Shown: positions 23,471 through 35,904 of the stretch, one piece after another | How the letters are laid out: every line of letters starts with the position of its first letter | Position numbering within the stretch: position 1 is the stretch's first letter | Source of the DNA: Panax quinquefolius | Taxonomy: Eukaryota; Streptophyta; Magnoliopsida; Apiales; Araliaceae | Direction of reading: 5' to 3' | Assembly: GCA_020205615.1 (NCBI GenBank) | Contig: CM035153.1 | Location: 77,781,571 to 77,845,570 of the forward strand | Length of the DNA stretch: 64,000 nucleotides | The notes under the pieces: generated by a model | The model's input: only the letters and a program-made list of their open reading frames with translations | The model's database searches: none | Told to the model about the DNA's origin: nothing | Position numbers and translations under genes: made by a program

Positions 23471-24619
23471 ATGGATTCATATGGCGGGAGCCGTTCCTTC
23501 CACCCTTCATCAGCAACTCAAGTACATTATCAACAATAGCCTAGTCACTATTAATACTAAACCGGAATGTCCGGAACAAAGTGCCATGCCACTAATCACC
23601 TTCAATTCAGAAATTGAGCCAGTCAGTTTCCACGCCCTGGAGGTGAGCAACACTCATTACCATCCCATTGGGGCACCTCCTCTCATACCCAAGATTTCTG
23701 CCGAGGTTATGTCGGTCACTCAAGAGATGATGTCGTTGGGTCATCAACCTGGACAAGGGTTGGGCAAAGAGCATCAGGGTATTAAGCATCCTATTCAAGT
23801 GCCCAGTCAGACATGAACAACTAGAGTAGGCTATTCTGCTAGCTCCAAATCATAGGAATCTTCATAAGCACAAACAGATTCCTTCAACTTTAGCCACACA
23901 ATTGATTTTCTCCACCGTAACTCTTGAAATGATACAATCTCGGTAAAGGTGCCAACCCATATTATGGCTATGTTATTTCCTAAACCAAGATCGGTTAAAG
24001 AAAAAGAGGTCCTGATTCGTGATCCTGAAGTGGAAGAGAGGGAACGAAAACATAAACAAGACATCGCCCTACGATGATGTCGGCGTATATGCATCATTAT
24101 CCATGATGAGCATACAAATAGATACACCCTAGATGATGATTGCCCAGATATCATGGTCATTATTCGGGAGAAGGAGGACGATGATAGCCCTCAATCATCA
24201 GATCCATCAGGACTTTACCCTCGACAATTGGAACAACACTCCACGCATTGGTCAACGAGGGTAAAATGGGAAGTAAATTCCATCCGCAATGTAGATAACT
24301 TTATCTCGCTTAGTTTTCGTGACATGATATTAGCGGTTGTTTTATCAAGACATGCTAACACTTTATATGATTGAATAATTTCATATATTAAGTGAAGGCA
24401 TATTTTGTTGCAGGACTGAATTTAGATGTGTCTCGCATTTAGCGATGAGGTGCCTTTTCTCCACAAGGACTATAACTTTAATGAAAAGTTGGACCTCGAG
24501 ACTTGATGGAAATACAAGAGGACTTTGAGACACCTATGGAGATTAAGGAATGGGTCGAAGACAAACCTAAACCTAATCTTGATAAAACCACTTCTTTCAA
24601 TCTCGTAAACTTATAAAAC
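23471..24619 (+). pseudogene. T2 protease–RT linker
   Basis: Continuation after the protease. The open stretch 23460–23816 (118 codons) includes EMMSLGHQPGQGLGKEHQG, and 24153–24374 begins MVIIREKEDDD; both have counterparts in T1. T2 itself sits in T1 at the equivalent of position 23755. No catalytic domain. Confidence 0.65.
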
Positions 24620-25590
24620 TCTAAGCTAATCCTCGATTGGTTCAAACCTCACTCCAAACTAACGGAATGACATGGTTGCGTTATTAACCCAATTCCACGA
24701 TGTGTTTGCATGGTCTCATGAAGATATGGTGGGTTTGTCCATCGACATTATCCTTCATCGCCTTCCCATTAAAGAAGGATTTAAGCCAATCATCGGTGAA
24801 GCTCGTGCAATTGAAACTTGAGTGGAGTTTAAAGGTTAAAGAAGAAATTGTGAAATAATTTCAAGTGCATCATTATGGTGTCTACATACCTACGAATGGT
24901 TATCAAACATAGTCCTCATGCCTAAACCGGGAGGAAAGATGCGAGTTTGCATGGATTATTGAGATTTGAACAAAGCTTGCCTTAAGGATAGCTTTCACGT
25001 GCCATTTATCCACATTCTCATTGATAATACATCGCTCAATACGACATGTACTCCTTTTCATGGACCGCTTTCATGGGGTATCATTAGATTATGGTTGCCG
25101 AGGAGGATTGTGAGAAAACCGCTTCCATCACGCCTGGGGAACCTTTTATTATAGATGGTTGTCATTTGGCCTCATCAATGCCGGAGCAACCTATTAGCGA
25201 CCTATGATGGTTCTTTTCCACGACTTAATGCAAAAGGAGATAGGGATCTACGTGGATGACATCATTGTCAAGTCTCGAAGGAGGATGACCACTTAGACCA
25301 TCTTAGAAAATTTGTTAACAAGTTGCGTAAGTACAACTTGAAGTTGAATCCACCAAGTGCGCCTTTGGTGTTAAATCGTAAGTTGCTAGGTTTCTAGTCA
25401 CCACAAAAGGATTGTCTTTGGATCCCACCAAAATCTAGGCCATTAAGGAAATTTCGTTCCTCGATGCAGAAGGAAATACGGATTTTTGGGAAGAACCAAC
25501 TTCATTAGTAGGTTTATTTCTAAACTCACAGAACCTGGGAGCCCATCTTCAAGCTGTTAAGGAAGAACTCCTCCATAAAATGGAATGACG
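24620..25590 (+). pseudogene. T2 reverse transcriptase, broken
   Basis: Pieces in several frames: LLTQFHDVFAWSHEDMVGL (about 24683), the motif VCMDY.DLNKACLKDSF (about 24945–24995), VPFIHILIDN (about 25002), then the catalytic box YVDD at 25249–25260 followed by IIVKSR. The order and wording match Tat-lineage RT. An in-frame TGA follows VCMDY, and frameshifts lie near 25030, 25090 and 25280. Confidence 0.9.
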
Positions 25591-25990
25591 AGTGTCAGAA
25601 AGCCTTCCTTACAATCAAAGAGCAGTTGGTTAATGCTCCTATTTTGGTACCTCCCAAGGATGATTTTCCCTGCTCATGTACACTGCTCATTAATGATAAT
25701 GCTATGGGTTGCATCTTTGGGGACGAGAAAGATAATATAGGCCAAGAGCGAGCTATCTATTACCTCAAAGAAAAGATTCAAGAGTAGTGAACACAAGTAC
25801 ACTCGATTGAGAAGACTTGTTGTGCTTTTAGCACGGGTTCCATGAGGTTACAACATTACCTCCACGGTCATACAACCCATCTCATATCCCCGTGGATCCT
25901 CACAAGCACGTGTTTAGTAAGCCCATACTGAATTATCGGCTATCCAGATGAGAGTTGATTCTACAATAGTTTGACATCTTTTACGTGACT
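25591..25990 (+). pseudogene. T2 RNase H (element's own)
   Basis: The RNase H that directly follows RT. Recognisable: LVNAPILVPPKDDF (about 25627–25668), DNAMGCIFG (about 25698–25724), then a shifted YYLKEK-like segment and EKTCCA (about 25810). Much decayed. Confidence 0.7.
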
Positions 25991-26089
25991 CAAAAGTCCA
26001 TCAAAGGACAAGGAATTGCGGATTAATTGGTCATCGCACTCGCAAGGGATTACAAACCCTTGGAAACATACTTTCTCGATGAAGGGGTC

Positions 26090-26530
26090 ATGGAAATTCA
26101 GCAACACCACCATCACGATGCATGCTTATATGTGGAAAATGTGTTTTGATGGAGTCATTAACATAGAAGGTTTGGAGCCGAGCGGTTCTAGTATCCCAGA
26201 TGGAGGAGCAAGATATCCCATCACCGTCAAATTGTAGTTTGTCAAGACCAACAACACAAACCAAGTATGAAGGCTATATCATGGGACTCAAACTTGCCCA
26301 ATCAATGGGTATCAAAAGTTACCTCTCTTTGGGGATTGAGTTGGTAATCAAACAAACCACACGGAATCTATCAAACTAAAGAGCTACATTTGTTGCCTTA
26401 CCATCGACAAGTTTTACAGATGGCTTCAGAGTTTGAAGAAGTACACTTCTTCCACATTCCTCGGAATAGGAATGATTTTGCGGATGCACTAGCAACTTTG
26501 GCCTCCTTGATCAACATACATGACAAGGAA
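26090..26530 (+). pseudogene. T2 additional RNase H (aRH type)
   Basis: A second RNase H-like domain between the first RNase H and integrase, which is diagnostic of the Tat lineage. Visible: MWKMCFDGVINIEG (about 26131–26173, with the first acidic residue), FVKTNNTNQV, then GLKLAQSMGIK in a shifted frame (about 26286–26320), and HIPRNRNDFADALATLASLI (about 26454–26513, with the last acidic residue). Frameshifts lie near 26230 and 26370. Confidence 0.85.
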
Positions 26531-26689
26531 AACATGCCAAGCATCCCATTTTCCCTACAAATGGCTCCAACTTATGGGAGTTCCATTAGAGAAGTATTGG
26601 ATGAGCTACCTCCCATCTAACACCCTTGGTATCGAAGATATCAAGGAGTATCTACGCCGATGGATCTACACCCATTGAGGTGAGCCCGA

Positions 26690-27930
26690 TCGAAAAAGGC
26701 GGATCCGTCGAATGGCTATGAAATTCTACCGAGCGGAGATGCACTTTACAAAAGAGATGCAAGATTAGGACTCCTTAGAAGTCCGGATGAGACCTAGCTC
26801 AAAGGCTCATGGATGAAATCCATGGTGGAGTATGTGGCCCACACATGAGTGGACCCTAACTTGTTAAGAAGATCCTTAGAATAGGGCATTATTGGCTTAC
26901 GCTTAAAGTCGATTGTGATGATCATGTCAAGAAGTGCTATCAATACTAAATGCATGAAAATGCTATCCACGCCTCCAAGGGAACTCCACAATATGAGAGT
27001 TCACCGGTCCCCTTCTCAATGTGGGGAACGGACGTGATCGGGCCCATCAAGCCCAAAGCAAGTAACGGGCATCAATTTATCTTCACCAAGATTGACTAGT
27101 TCACTAAATGGGTGAAGCGACTTCCTTCCCCAATGTTACCAAAAGAAGTCATCATTGCTTTCATAAAAAACAATGTCATTTGTCGATATGGACAAACAGA
27201 GGTAATTGTGTCGACAATGCTAAGAACCTCAACAACAAAATGATGGAGGAGTTATGCGGTATATTCCACATCAAACACCTTAACTCCATCATCTACCATC
27301 CAAAGATGAATGGTCTTTGTTAGAAGCGACTAATAAAAACATCAAGAAGATCATGCAAACGATGTACGCCAATCACAAAGGATGGTCTAACTTTGCTTCT
27401 CGACTTTATTAGCCTATAGAACTTCAATATGTACTTCCACTGGGTCAACCCCCTATTCATTAGTCTATGGGATGGAAGTAGTACTCCTATAGAGGTGGAA
27501 ATGGAATCCCTTAGAGTGTTAATGGGACGCCATTTGGATGAAGATTAATCCAGACAAGACAAATATCACCAATTGTCTCTAATAGACGAAAGGTGTATCG
27601 CGACTATCTTTTATGGTTAGTTATATCAACAAAGGATCGCCAGATCCTATAATGTAAAAGTAGCTCATCGTAGTTTAAACAATATGACTTGGTTTTGAAA
27701 AAGATCATTGACAACCAAGATAAATCTAGGGGAAATTCGCCCAAACTGGGAAGGCCCGTTTGTTGTCAATGAGGTATTAACAGGAGGTGCTCTCGCACTC
27801 GAGTGAAATGGATGGTGATGAAGTTGTAGGGTGAGCCGAGCCACAGATGCAAGCAATATACCAAACGGATCTCGATCCTTGCTAGGAAAACGGACCAAGA
27901 TGAAAGATCCGTACACTCCACAAGATGGAA
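26690..27930 (+). pseudogene. T2 integrase, broken
   Basis: Starts with the DALYKRDARLGLLR-type lead-in (about 26739). The HHCC zinc region is at about 26810–26950 (MDEIHGGVCGPHMSG; HVKKCYQ). The core has the first Asp in WGTDVIGPIKPKASNGHQF (about 27022), the second in DNAKNL (about 27212) and the Glu in EATNKNIKKI (about 27322–27350, shifted frame). A GPF-like module (WEGPFVV, about 27750) follows. At least four disruptions. Confidence 0.85.
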
Positions 27931-27959
27931 GGAGTATGACATAGCTATATCATGGGTGA

Positions 27960-30900
27960 AACAATACCCATGCCGCCTAGAAGTGGCAATCGGTCTTAAG
28001 TGTTACATAAACCACAAGTACAACACGACCGAAGTCATTTATAAATACCCTCTTTGGGTAAGTCTTTGCAATATTTGGGTCGACCTCGGCGTCTCGTGAT
28101 GATCATCAAGTACAATGGTATGACCCTCCCCGAGAGCTCTCTCACCGCCATGATAATGCCAATATCTAGCTCATCCATGTACCTTGGCATGTATACATAC
28201 GACAACATGCATAGTAGCAAAGACATCTACTCGGGCCGAAAGTGCCAATGATCCTCCCAAGATGGTGAAATCCACGGAGTGCCGTGTATAAATATCCTCG
28301 AGTAGCTAAATCATCAAGAAAAAATGTTGGCATATCACATGGCGGATGTGAGCTCATCTCGCACAACTCTCTGCCTCAACCCGGTGAGAGTCATAAAGCT
28401 GTCAACTCATGTCGTCGATGGCCATATGCGCGCAAAGGTCTATCCAAAGGTAGCGCCATCAACAGTATATACTCCTCCAAGGTAGGAGTCAACTAATGGA
28501 TGCCAAATTAGAAGATCTATCTCTCGGTATCCAATGCCCCAAAGATGCCCTCCACAAATCTGCGGGAACTTAAAACATCAACAGGTCATAGAATGTCGCA
28601 ACATCGATCTACGGTCACCCTAATCGATGGTGACATACTATCATACCATAACCTCAGCGTGAGGCCACCAATCTTGGTGGGGTATGATCAATACTGACTA
28701 ATCTGTCAAGAAGACATCCATGCGTGTCGTGTCATAAGACCATCTAGGGGTTAATATTGAATATCTCGGACATACATACATATGCATAACATAGTACATG
28801 CATGATAAACAATATGTGGCAATATGATATAGGGAATGGAAAAATGTACATATATTCCTAAGTATATCATCATCTAATACATCTCTCAGATAGCTAAAAT
28901 ATAGGGAAATGGGGCAAAAGCGCCCTCTACAAATATGAGAGGCCTATCAAAAGATATAGCGAGAATGGGGCAAAGTTATCCAATGTCTAACAGAGGCCTG
29001 TGAAAGAGATAACGAGAATATACATCGAGGAGAAAAAGATAATGGTGTCAATGTACACATCATTAATCAAATCCATGTGATGTAACTCCTCCCGAGTCAC
29101 TAGATCTCTATCCACAAGGATGTCGAGGGCCTATCTGAGGAGGATCTGCACCAAAGAAGCCATATATGGGTCACCGAGGGGCTATTGCTAGAAAGCTGGA
29201 AGAATCAAAAGTATCTTCCTCTCAAGGATCTCTCGCCCAAGTCTTGGGATAAAGAAATGTGCTCGATCTAGCCGCGGGTCAAACTATCAATCTATATCAA
29301 ATGAGTAGGATCTCGGACATAAAGGCTAGCCAATCCGTCGACATCACGGATCCAGAACCATATCCCCCATGAGGCCGAGTAGCATAGGTCAGGCTCCAAT
29401 AGAATGAGGGAACCACCAAGGTGGAATATCTGGTGAGTGTAGGGACCCTCCGATAATGTAAAACTATCAACACCTAACAATGTGATATCAATAACGGATG
29501 ACTATGAAATGCAGACCAATAATGCCGGCGGGAGGTAAGATCGGTATACAAATCTCTCATGTGGTGCTCCTAATAGAACGCTCTCCTAAATAGAGCTCCC
29601 ATCTTCCATCTATGAAGAGAGGAATCCTACGGGTGGAAATCACGTGCTCAACACTAGTCGGGTACCCATCCTCAAATCCAATGCTCAAATGCTCCCCCGA
29701 ATATAGAATTCATGTAATGACATCAAACGTCAACAACTCCAAATTATAAAGCGGCAATGAGTGAAACCCTCACTATAGGGACCTTCGCCAAGATGGAATG
29801 ATGCCATCACCGTCCTCGTGGGTAGGTATCTAATCATAACACATTCATCGGATGTAAGCATGGGAGCCTTTCATGGGACCAAGCCCGCCAACACAAAGGC
29901 AAATATCTCTACGTTAGTCAACACTCTTAACTCGTATCATGGGGAATTATAAGAGAAATACTTATCAATGAAATGAGTAAAATCCTAGCTAAGCCCTCTC
30001 AAGCCGCAAACGCATGCGCATTCCCCCGAGGAAATAGGTAAAGGTGTAGGAACCCCAATCATGCTCTCCAATATGGTCCACGTTTTGAGTGGCGCTGATC
30101 AAAGCGAAGGACACCGTAGAAGAGTTATCGCCTATGGGCGCCCTAATGATCATCAGAACAATCGCTAAAGAATGTGATCCCTAACTCTCACATCATCAGT
30201 ATGGGCTCACTTTCGGCGGCCATTAATAACATCTACGCCAAAGGACTGTCACGAGCAGGTCCCGCTTGCTTGAGCACACCCTATTTGGAACTCCTAGCAA
30301 AGATCTTACACAGATTGGGGTAATATCCACCATACAAGGCATGGTACCCTCCAAACTCCATACTTGTGATAAACCACCAATCCATCGGTGTAATCATCGC
30401 CTCACGAGTCTAACAAATGGAGTGGTGAGTGCGGTGAAACCGGTAGCAGACAATGCCCCGAGGTAACCCCAGGGGACAACAACAGGAAGGATGGAAATGA
30501 ATGCCCCAAATCCCCGGTCATATACGATCGCTTCTATAGTCAGTAATGCAAAGCCCGGTACATAGCGTAAATATTGAACCCGATTCCCACTAGTCGACAT
30601 GTAAAGTCGGGAAACTATATCATAAAGTAGATCAACATAAAAATCCTTTATTCCACATCAATAGGAAACAAGGAAGATCAAAGGCTAGCTTTGTACCTCA
30701 TTTACATGCAAGTAAATTGAGGGATGTCTACTCAAATCGCCCAACAACTCTAGGTTCACCACGGTGAATACTCGGGAGGTCCCTTTGGGGAACATGTGCG
30801 CAGCAGAGAGCGGGAACCTCAACTCGAGATAGGACATATCACCGCCTTTCGCAAATGATGAGGTTTGTCTAACAAAAGCGGGGTCGAGGCACTTGAAGCC

Positions 30901-30960
30901 CTCCTCCGTGATACTAGAAGTGGTCCCACGGAACTACTTGGGTGATCCAGATCCATATAT
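27960..30960 (-). other. T2 post-integrase region with antisense coding-like stretches
   Basis: After integrase the sense strand has only short frames, while the minus strand shows several protein-like open pieces. About 30940–30685 is open for roughly 80 codons (includes KGGDMSYLELRFPLSAAH). 30600–30394 is 68 codons, 29480–29292 is 62, 28226–28035 is 63, and there is a piece near 29850–29750 (YLPTRTVMASFHLGEGPY). Antisense extra ORFs downstream of pol have been described in some Tat elements, so these may be a decayed one. I do not recognise a domain, so this stays a suggestion. Confidence 0.4.
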
Positions 30961-31949
30961 CCGGATAAAAGTCTCCAAATCACCTTAGAAAGGGTGTGGT
31001 AAATTCTTATCTGGAGCTTTTTAAAATGCGTTTTATAACTTCATGCATGCATACATTATTTTAACATACATCTAAAGTAGAGTTAAAATGCATGACTACC
31101 CAATGCCTACATTTTGGAAATTTTTGCTATAGTCCCTTTGTAAATAGGACTATCGACATGTACATAGGCATGACTAGGTGGCCATTCAAGAGACATCTCG
31201 CCCCACAATCATATACATCCTACATGCATTAACACATCAAAGTAAAAATCCGTAAGAGTAGCCTAATTACAAGGATTATTTTGCTTTTTTCACCTTTGCT
31301 CATTTGTCCTAAAATAGGATAAGAAATACTATTTCAAAAGTTAATTTTTTCACATTATTATGTTCAACATGGTTTAATACTAACATTTACTATGTTGAAT
31401 ATTTTTATCAAGTCATTTCAAAGATACATGTGCACTACTATGTGTTTAGATGCATTTCATGTGATAATTCATTTTCCAATAGATGAAAACTAGAAAATAA
31501 TAAATGTATACATTACCGTGACAATGTAGAACACTTGTACGGTGGATGAGAATTTGTAGAAAGTTGTCCAAACTCAAGCAGATCTAAAGAAAAGCTCACA
31601 TTTCCTTTGTGACCACGGCTTGAAAATGACTTATGAAAGTAGCCTACAAGTATTATGTAGCCACGGTTGGCTATAAAGAGAGTCCACTCGCTACCGCTAC
31701 TACTGTGTACCTACGACAGCCCCTACATGGGTCGCACCCTCCGGCTCGATCAAGTTCGAGTTGTAAAGGAGTTCTCACAAGCTAAAAGGCCAAATCAGAA
31801 TAAAAAGCGCTAGGTGATTGGCGGAATAGCTTTGAAATCACGGTTTTCACGGCCAAACCGTGGCTTTACATATCATTCATTGGTCTTCGCCCAAAACACA
31901 GGTACACTATACCAATGATCTTCACTATTGCAAACTACATTCAACAATA
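30961..31949 (+). other. T2 3' non-coding region
   Basis: AT-rich, no supported ORF. It matches, inverted, the T0 3' region at about 57130–58065 (shared blocks near 'tccggata', 'gcatgcatac' and 'ggccattcaag'), so it belongs to the element and is not host DNA. Confidence 0.75.
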
Positions 31950-32310
31950 TCTCAATGATAGTGCGATGCCATCGGTGCATGGTCGTAACCTTGACATGTT
32001 CCCCGGGGGGTTACAATGCATTTTCATCCATTAACATGATCACCGGTGGGGGTGTCACATTTTCAACCATTGATGTACGTCGTCAATGATGGTCAAGCGA
32101 CCTTGACATGTTCCTCGATGGGGATGTAACGCAACTCATCCATTGATGCACACATCAATGAAGGTCAAACATGTTTGACATTATCCTCAACAAGGAAATC
32201 ATCCGTTGATGCACACATCAATGAAGGTCAAGCGACCTTAACATTATCCTCAAAGAAAGATCTCATCCATTGATACACATGTTAATGAAGGTCGTGCAAC
32301 CACGACAACA
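31950..32310 (+). repeat. About 75-bp tandem repeats in T2 3' region
   Basis: Four to five imperfect units of roughly 70–85 bp built around CATCCATTGATGCACACATC and GAAGGTCAAGCGACCTTGAC. Tat/Ogre elements are known for fast-evolving tandem repeats in the 3' untranslated region. The T0 element has a different-looking array at the equivalent place (56760–57060). Confidence 0.8.
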
Positions 32311-32769
32311 CCTTCTTTTGGCGTAACTCTAGCGGAATAAGCGGAAGGACCAAAGCGATACAAACCAAGGAAAACATCCTCATCGGGGAGGACCGATGAT
32401 GGAATATGTTATACACATCCTCAGCGAATAAAACTCATCCCCACGAGAGTCTCTTATGACGTGAGAGATATAATTTTAGGATAATATTCAGATCAAGGAT
32501 TTAAGACTTTGGTGATAGCCCCAACGTCAACAATCCGAGAGATTTCTCGGTATCTATGGATCACGCGCCCAAGACAGTTCATCAAAGCTAGTTATTATTT
32601 CCATCCCCAATAGAAGCAACAAGGAGTCGATTAATCATCCCATTATGTTGGATGACAATCCAACAAACCACATACATTTGCATTATGCATTACATCATAA
32701 TCATCTTGTTGCATTTCAAGTGTCTAGTATTCTTTATCCTATCCATGCCATTGTATTGCATGAATATGA

Positions 32770-32779
32770 TAAAGAGGGG
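32770..32779 (+). other. Polypurine tract of T2
   Basis: TAAAGAGGGG followed by CATCTCA and then the LTR start (TGAGACACTC). The same block occurs inverted at 56169–56184 before LTR A, which supports its role. Confidence 0.7.
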
Positions 32780-32786
32780 CATCTCA

Positions 32787-34046
32787 TGAGACACTCGAAA
32801 TTTTCTACCTACACATTACATTAGCATTTCAGGAAGTGAGGAATCTTTTCGAGAGATAACCACGGAAAGGCATACTAAACTTAATCTCGGATACCACCGG
32901 AAGTTCGGGTTTTAACCCCGTAAAACACACCGGAGTATCCTTTCCCCATCTCGGAGATAACCCCAAGGATAGTAGTGCAAATACTATAAATTCCACCGGA
33001 GAAGGCCGATTCATCTTAGAGATAACCCCGAGATGTTCGGTCTCGGTCCCAAAATAACAATGTCAACCTTGGAGATAACCCCAAGGAATGCGATTGCGAT
33101 TAGGAGATAACCCCGAAATGCTTGTTTCAAATGCATGCGATCAAACTTCAACCTCGGGACTCAACCGAGGCACTCAATTCCCAAACCCAAAGATAACCCC
33201 GAGAGGACATGCACACCTTAGAGACAACTGACCGAGGAAATCAACACTTGTAGCGGTCCAATCTTAGAGATAACCACGAGCAACGCTCGCTTTATCGGCC
33301 AAAACCGAGATAAACCCGGTGAAGGGCAAAGTCAAATGGCCACCTCAACCCGCATGGCGTCGTCTCAACAAACAATAATCAACATACATTCTACACAACA
33401 ATGTCCCACAAGAACCAAGGAGTTGCAATCCCGAGTGACTACTACGCATTGCAAAGACACACGATAGAATTTGAAGATTAAAGAGATAGGACATGGTTCC
33501 ATCTTCACGATTTTGTACAACATCTAATCCCATGTCATTGCACGGTTGTCGATAATAATACTCCAAAACAGGTCTTATACACCTCAATCAGATGCTCAGA
33601 TTGAAGTTTTACAAGTTTGAGCGGACATCGTGTTGCATGTGCATCTTGAGGGCGGCGGGACTTGTAGAGCCTAGGGGCACCTCGGGCGACGCATGTGCAT
33701 CTGCGGCTACCACTGTACATTACTGCGGCTCCAGCTCTACAAATATAGATCTTGGGGTGGCCGTATTCAAGAGAAGAAAGCGAGGAAGCACTGTCTAATT
33801 TGCTCTGTCGCACCCTATATTGAGTGCTTTCTCATTTTAAACACTTGTTAGCTCACATATAGCTATATTTTTTTTACTGCGAGGAGCCGAGTGTTCATCC
33901 ATTTAAAGTCATAGAAGTCTTCTTTGGTAGCCCACTGTAAGCCTTCTTACACATTATAAAGCCTTTCTCTTCATCTTTTCACACTCTTCTTCACGATGAG
34001 AGTCGTGTTGTGTGTGTGTATGCACGGACTTCGATCCGTTGTTTTC

Positions 34047-34085
<39 letters not shown>

Positions 34086-34146
34086 CTATTGTCGAACTTT
34101 GTTCGATGAGCCTAGATTTTATATATCCAGTGCGTTCTATCGCTTT

Positions 34147-34178
<32 letters not shown>

Positions 34179-35355
34179 GCGACAAATCATTGAAATGATA
34201 AACCCGACTCGGGATCGATATATATCATGCGTTTACGCTATATATATATATATATATATATATTTCATTAGGCACAGAGTTTACTTTGTGGCGGTTGATC
34301 GTTTTAACTACTTTCTTTACATTCCATCTCTTTGGAGTTTACTTTGTTGCGATTGATCGTATTCTTGCTTTATTTACATTTCGATCCCCGTGAAGGTGCT
34401 TCATAGTGGTTGATCATGTCTATATATATATATATATTTATATTTATATTTATATACCGCTTTTATATAGTTACATTTACGATCCCCTATAGAGGTGCTT
34501 CGTGGTGGTTGATCATGTCTATATATATATATTTACAACTTTATATATATATAGCGCATCTGCTATTCATATAAAGCTGCGACATCATGTGAGCCTAGGA
34601 ATCATGTGATCATAGATTGATCCATTGAATCTAGATTCGATTCCATGATGGGCATTTTCATTTATAAGCGACTTGTAAATTATTCACGGTGTTTGAATTT
34701 CCTTAGATGGCTTTCATGCCCATGAGGAGTTTAGCCTTTGCTATATATTATTTTCTCGAAGATGCTTCGCATCTCAAAAAAATAAAAGAAATCAAAAGTT
34801 GAACATTTAATAATAAAATGGAAGTATGAAAAGGTCTCAATTACTATTGAGCACGGGGTTTGAAAAACCTCTTTTACAAAACCTCCTTTGCTATATCATG
34901 TTTAAAATTGAATTTTTCATACAAATTCAAACCCTTTGTAGATAAAGTGTAACGAGGCCTCACACTACTTCCAAATAACTCCACATTGGCCCGACCCATA
35001 CATACACACATTCATTTAACAATTTCTTGAAAAGAGGATGTCACCATGGTAACACGGATGTCTGGGGGGGTGCCTAGCACCTTCCCTCCACATAATCAAG
35101 CCTCCAGAACCCAAATGAATCTCGGTTTCACAGACCCGTTTAGCGGTTGTCACATCTTTGGGTCAATGTACAAACCTTTTCTCGATTGCGTTAGTGCAAC
35201 CATTAAAAAACACCAATGGCGACTCTTACGGTCAAATCGTCGACATATACATGTTAGACCTTTTTCACTTATTTTTGCAAACAATTCTCACATAAACATG
35301 AGAACACCAAAGAATAAGAATAGAAAAGGGACAAATAAAAATCCCTACATCGACA
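32787..35355 (+). repeat. Right LTR of T2
   Basis: 2569 bp, same internal order as the left LTR: motif array 32850–33320, GC-rich tract near 33645–33730, TATAAA at 33955, (TA)n tracts at about 34051–34083, 34146–34178, 34239–34263 and 34421–34436, and 3' part. It ends CTACATCGACA, followed by the CACTT target copy. The (TA)n tracts differ in length from the left LTR. Confidence 0.9.
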
Positions 35356-35360
35356 CACTT
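35356..35360. repeat. Target-site duplication of T2, right copy
   Basis: CACTT against CCCTT at 17120. T1 protease-linker sequence resumes directly after it. Confidence 0.75.
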
Positions 35361-35904
35361 CTCACAGTTGGAAACCCAAGAATATCATTTCTTGAATGGC
35401 CGATATTACCTCGGTGGAAACTCTAGGTTTTAGAGTTGGAGCCACGATGGGTTGATAGTGAGTGTAGCTCACCTCAAGGGCTTAGAAGTTAATAGGTTCA
35501 ACTTGTTTATTGAAACCGATTAGAGGTATATCACTTTGGATGGGATGCTCGGTTTATAGTTAATAGTGACGATTCATCGTTGATGATATACTTAAGCTAT
35601 TGATGAAGAGTGGATGGGACGACTCCCACCATATGGTTCTAAGGTCTTCCCAATAGTAAATTATATCCTGTAGTGATTTTTAGCACTTGAAAGGACATGT
35701 AGAATATATGTGGACCGATTTCCTTTGGTAATTCAATCTATCTCGATAGCATTTTGCCAACATCCAAAGAAAAGCTTTGATGATTTTGTGGTCGCCGTCA
35801 GATCCTATTGAGATTGATCTTCATTCTTTCTAATTTGAAATAGGGGCATATGTTTAGGATGATCCTCCATCTATTATCACACTTCCAACCATATATCCGG
35901 AAGA
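35361..35904 (-). pseudogene. T1 protease and start of linker
   Basis: Minus strand. SSGYMVGSVIIDGGSS (about 35899–35854) is the protease active-site region. Downstream sequence to 35361 matches T2 23260–23755, including the HALEV and AEVMS…EMMS blocks, with stops. It is cut by T2. Fused upstream directly to gag by an internal deletion. Confidence 0.8.

Larger units (their letters stand above)
17125..35355 (+). mobile_element. Element T2: 18.2-kb Tat/Ogre-like retrotransposon
   Basis: Two LTRs (17125–19883 and 32787–35355) enclose 12.9 kb with primer site, gag, protease, RT, RNase H, a second RNase H, integrase and a long 3' region with tandem repeats. The second RNase H before integrase and the TGGTGACTC-type primer site are typical of the Tat lineage (Tat, Ogre, Retand). 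The large size also fits. T2 inserted into T1 of the same family but opposite strand. Its coding regions carry many stops and frameshifts. Confidence 0.92.
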
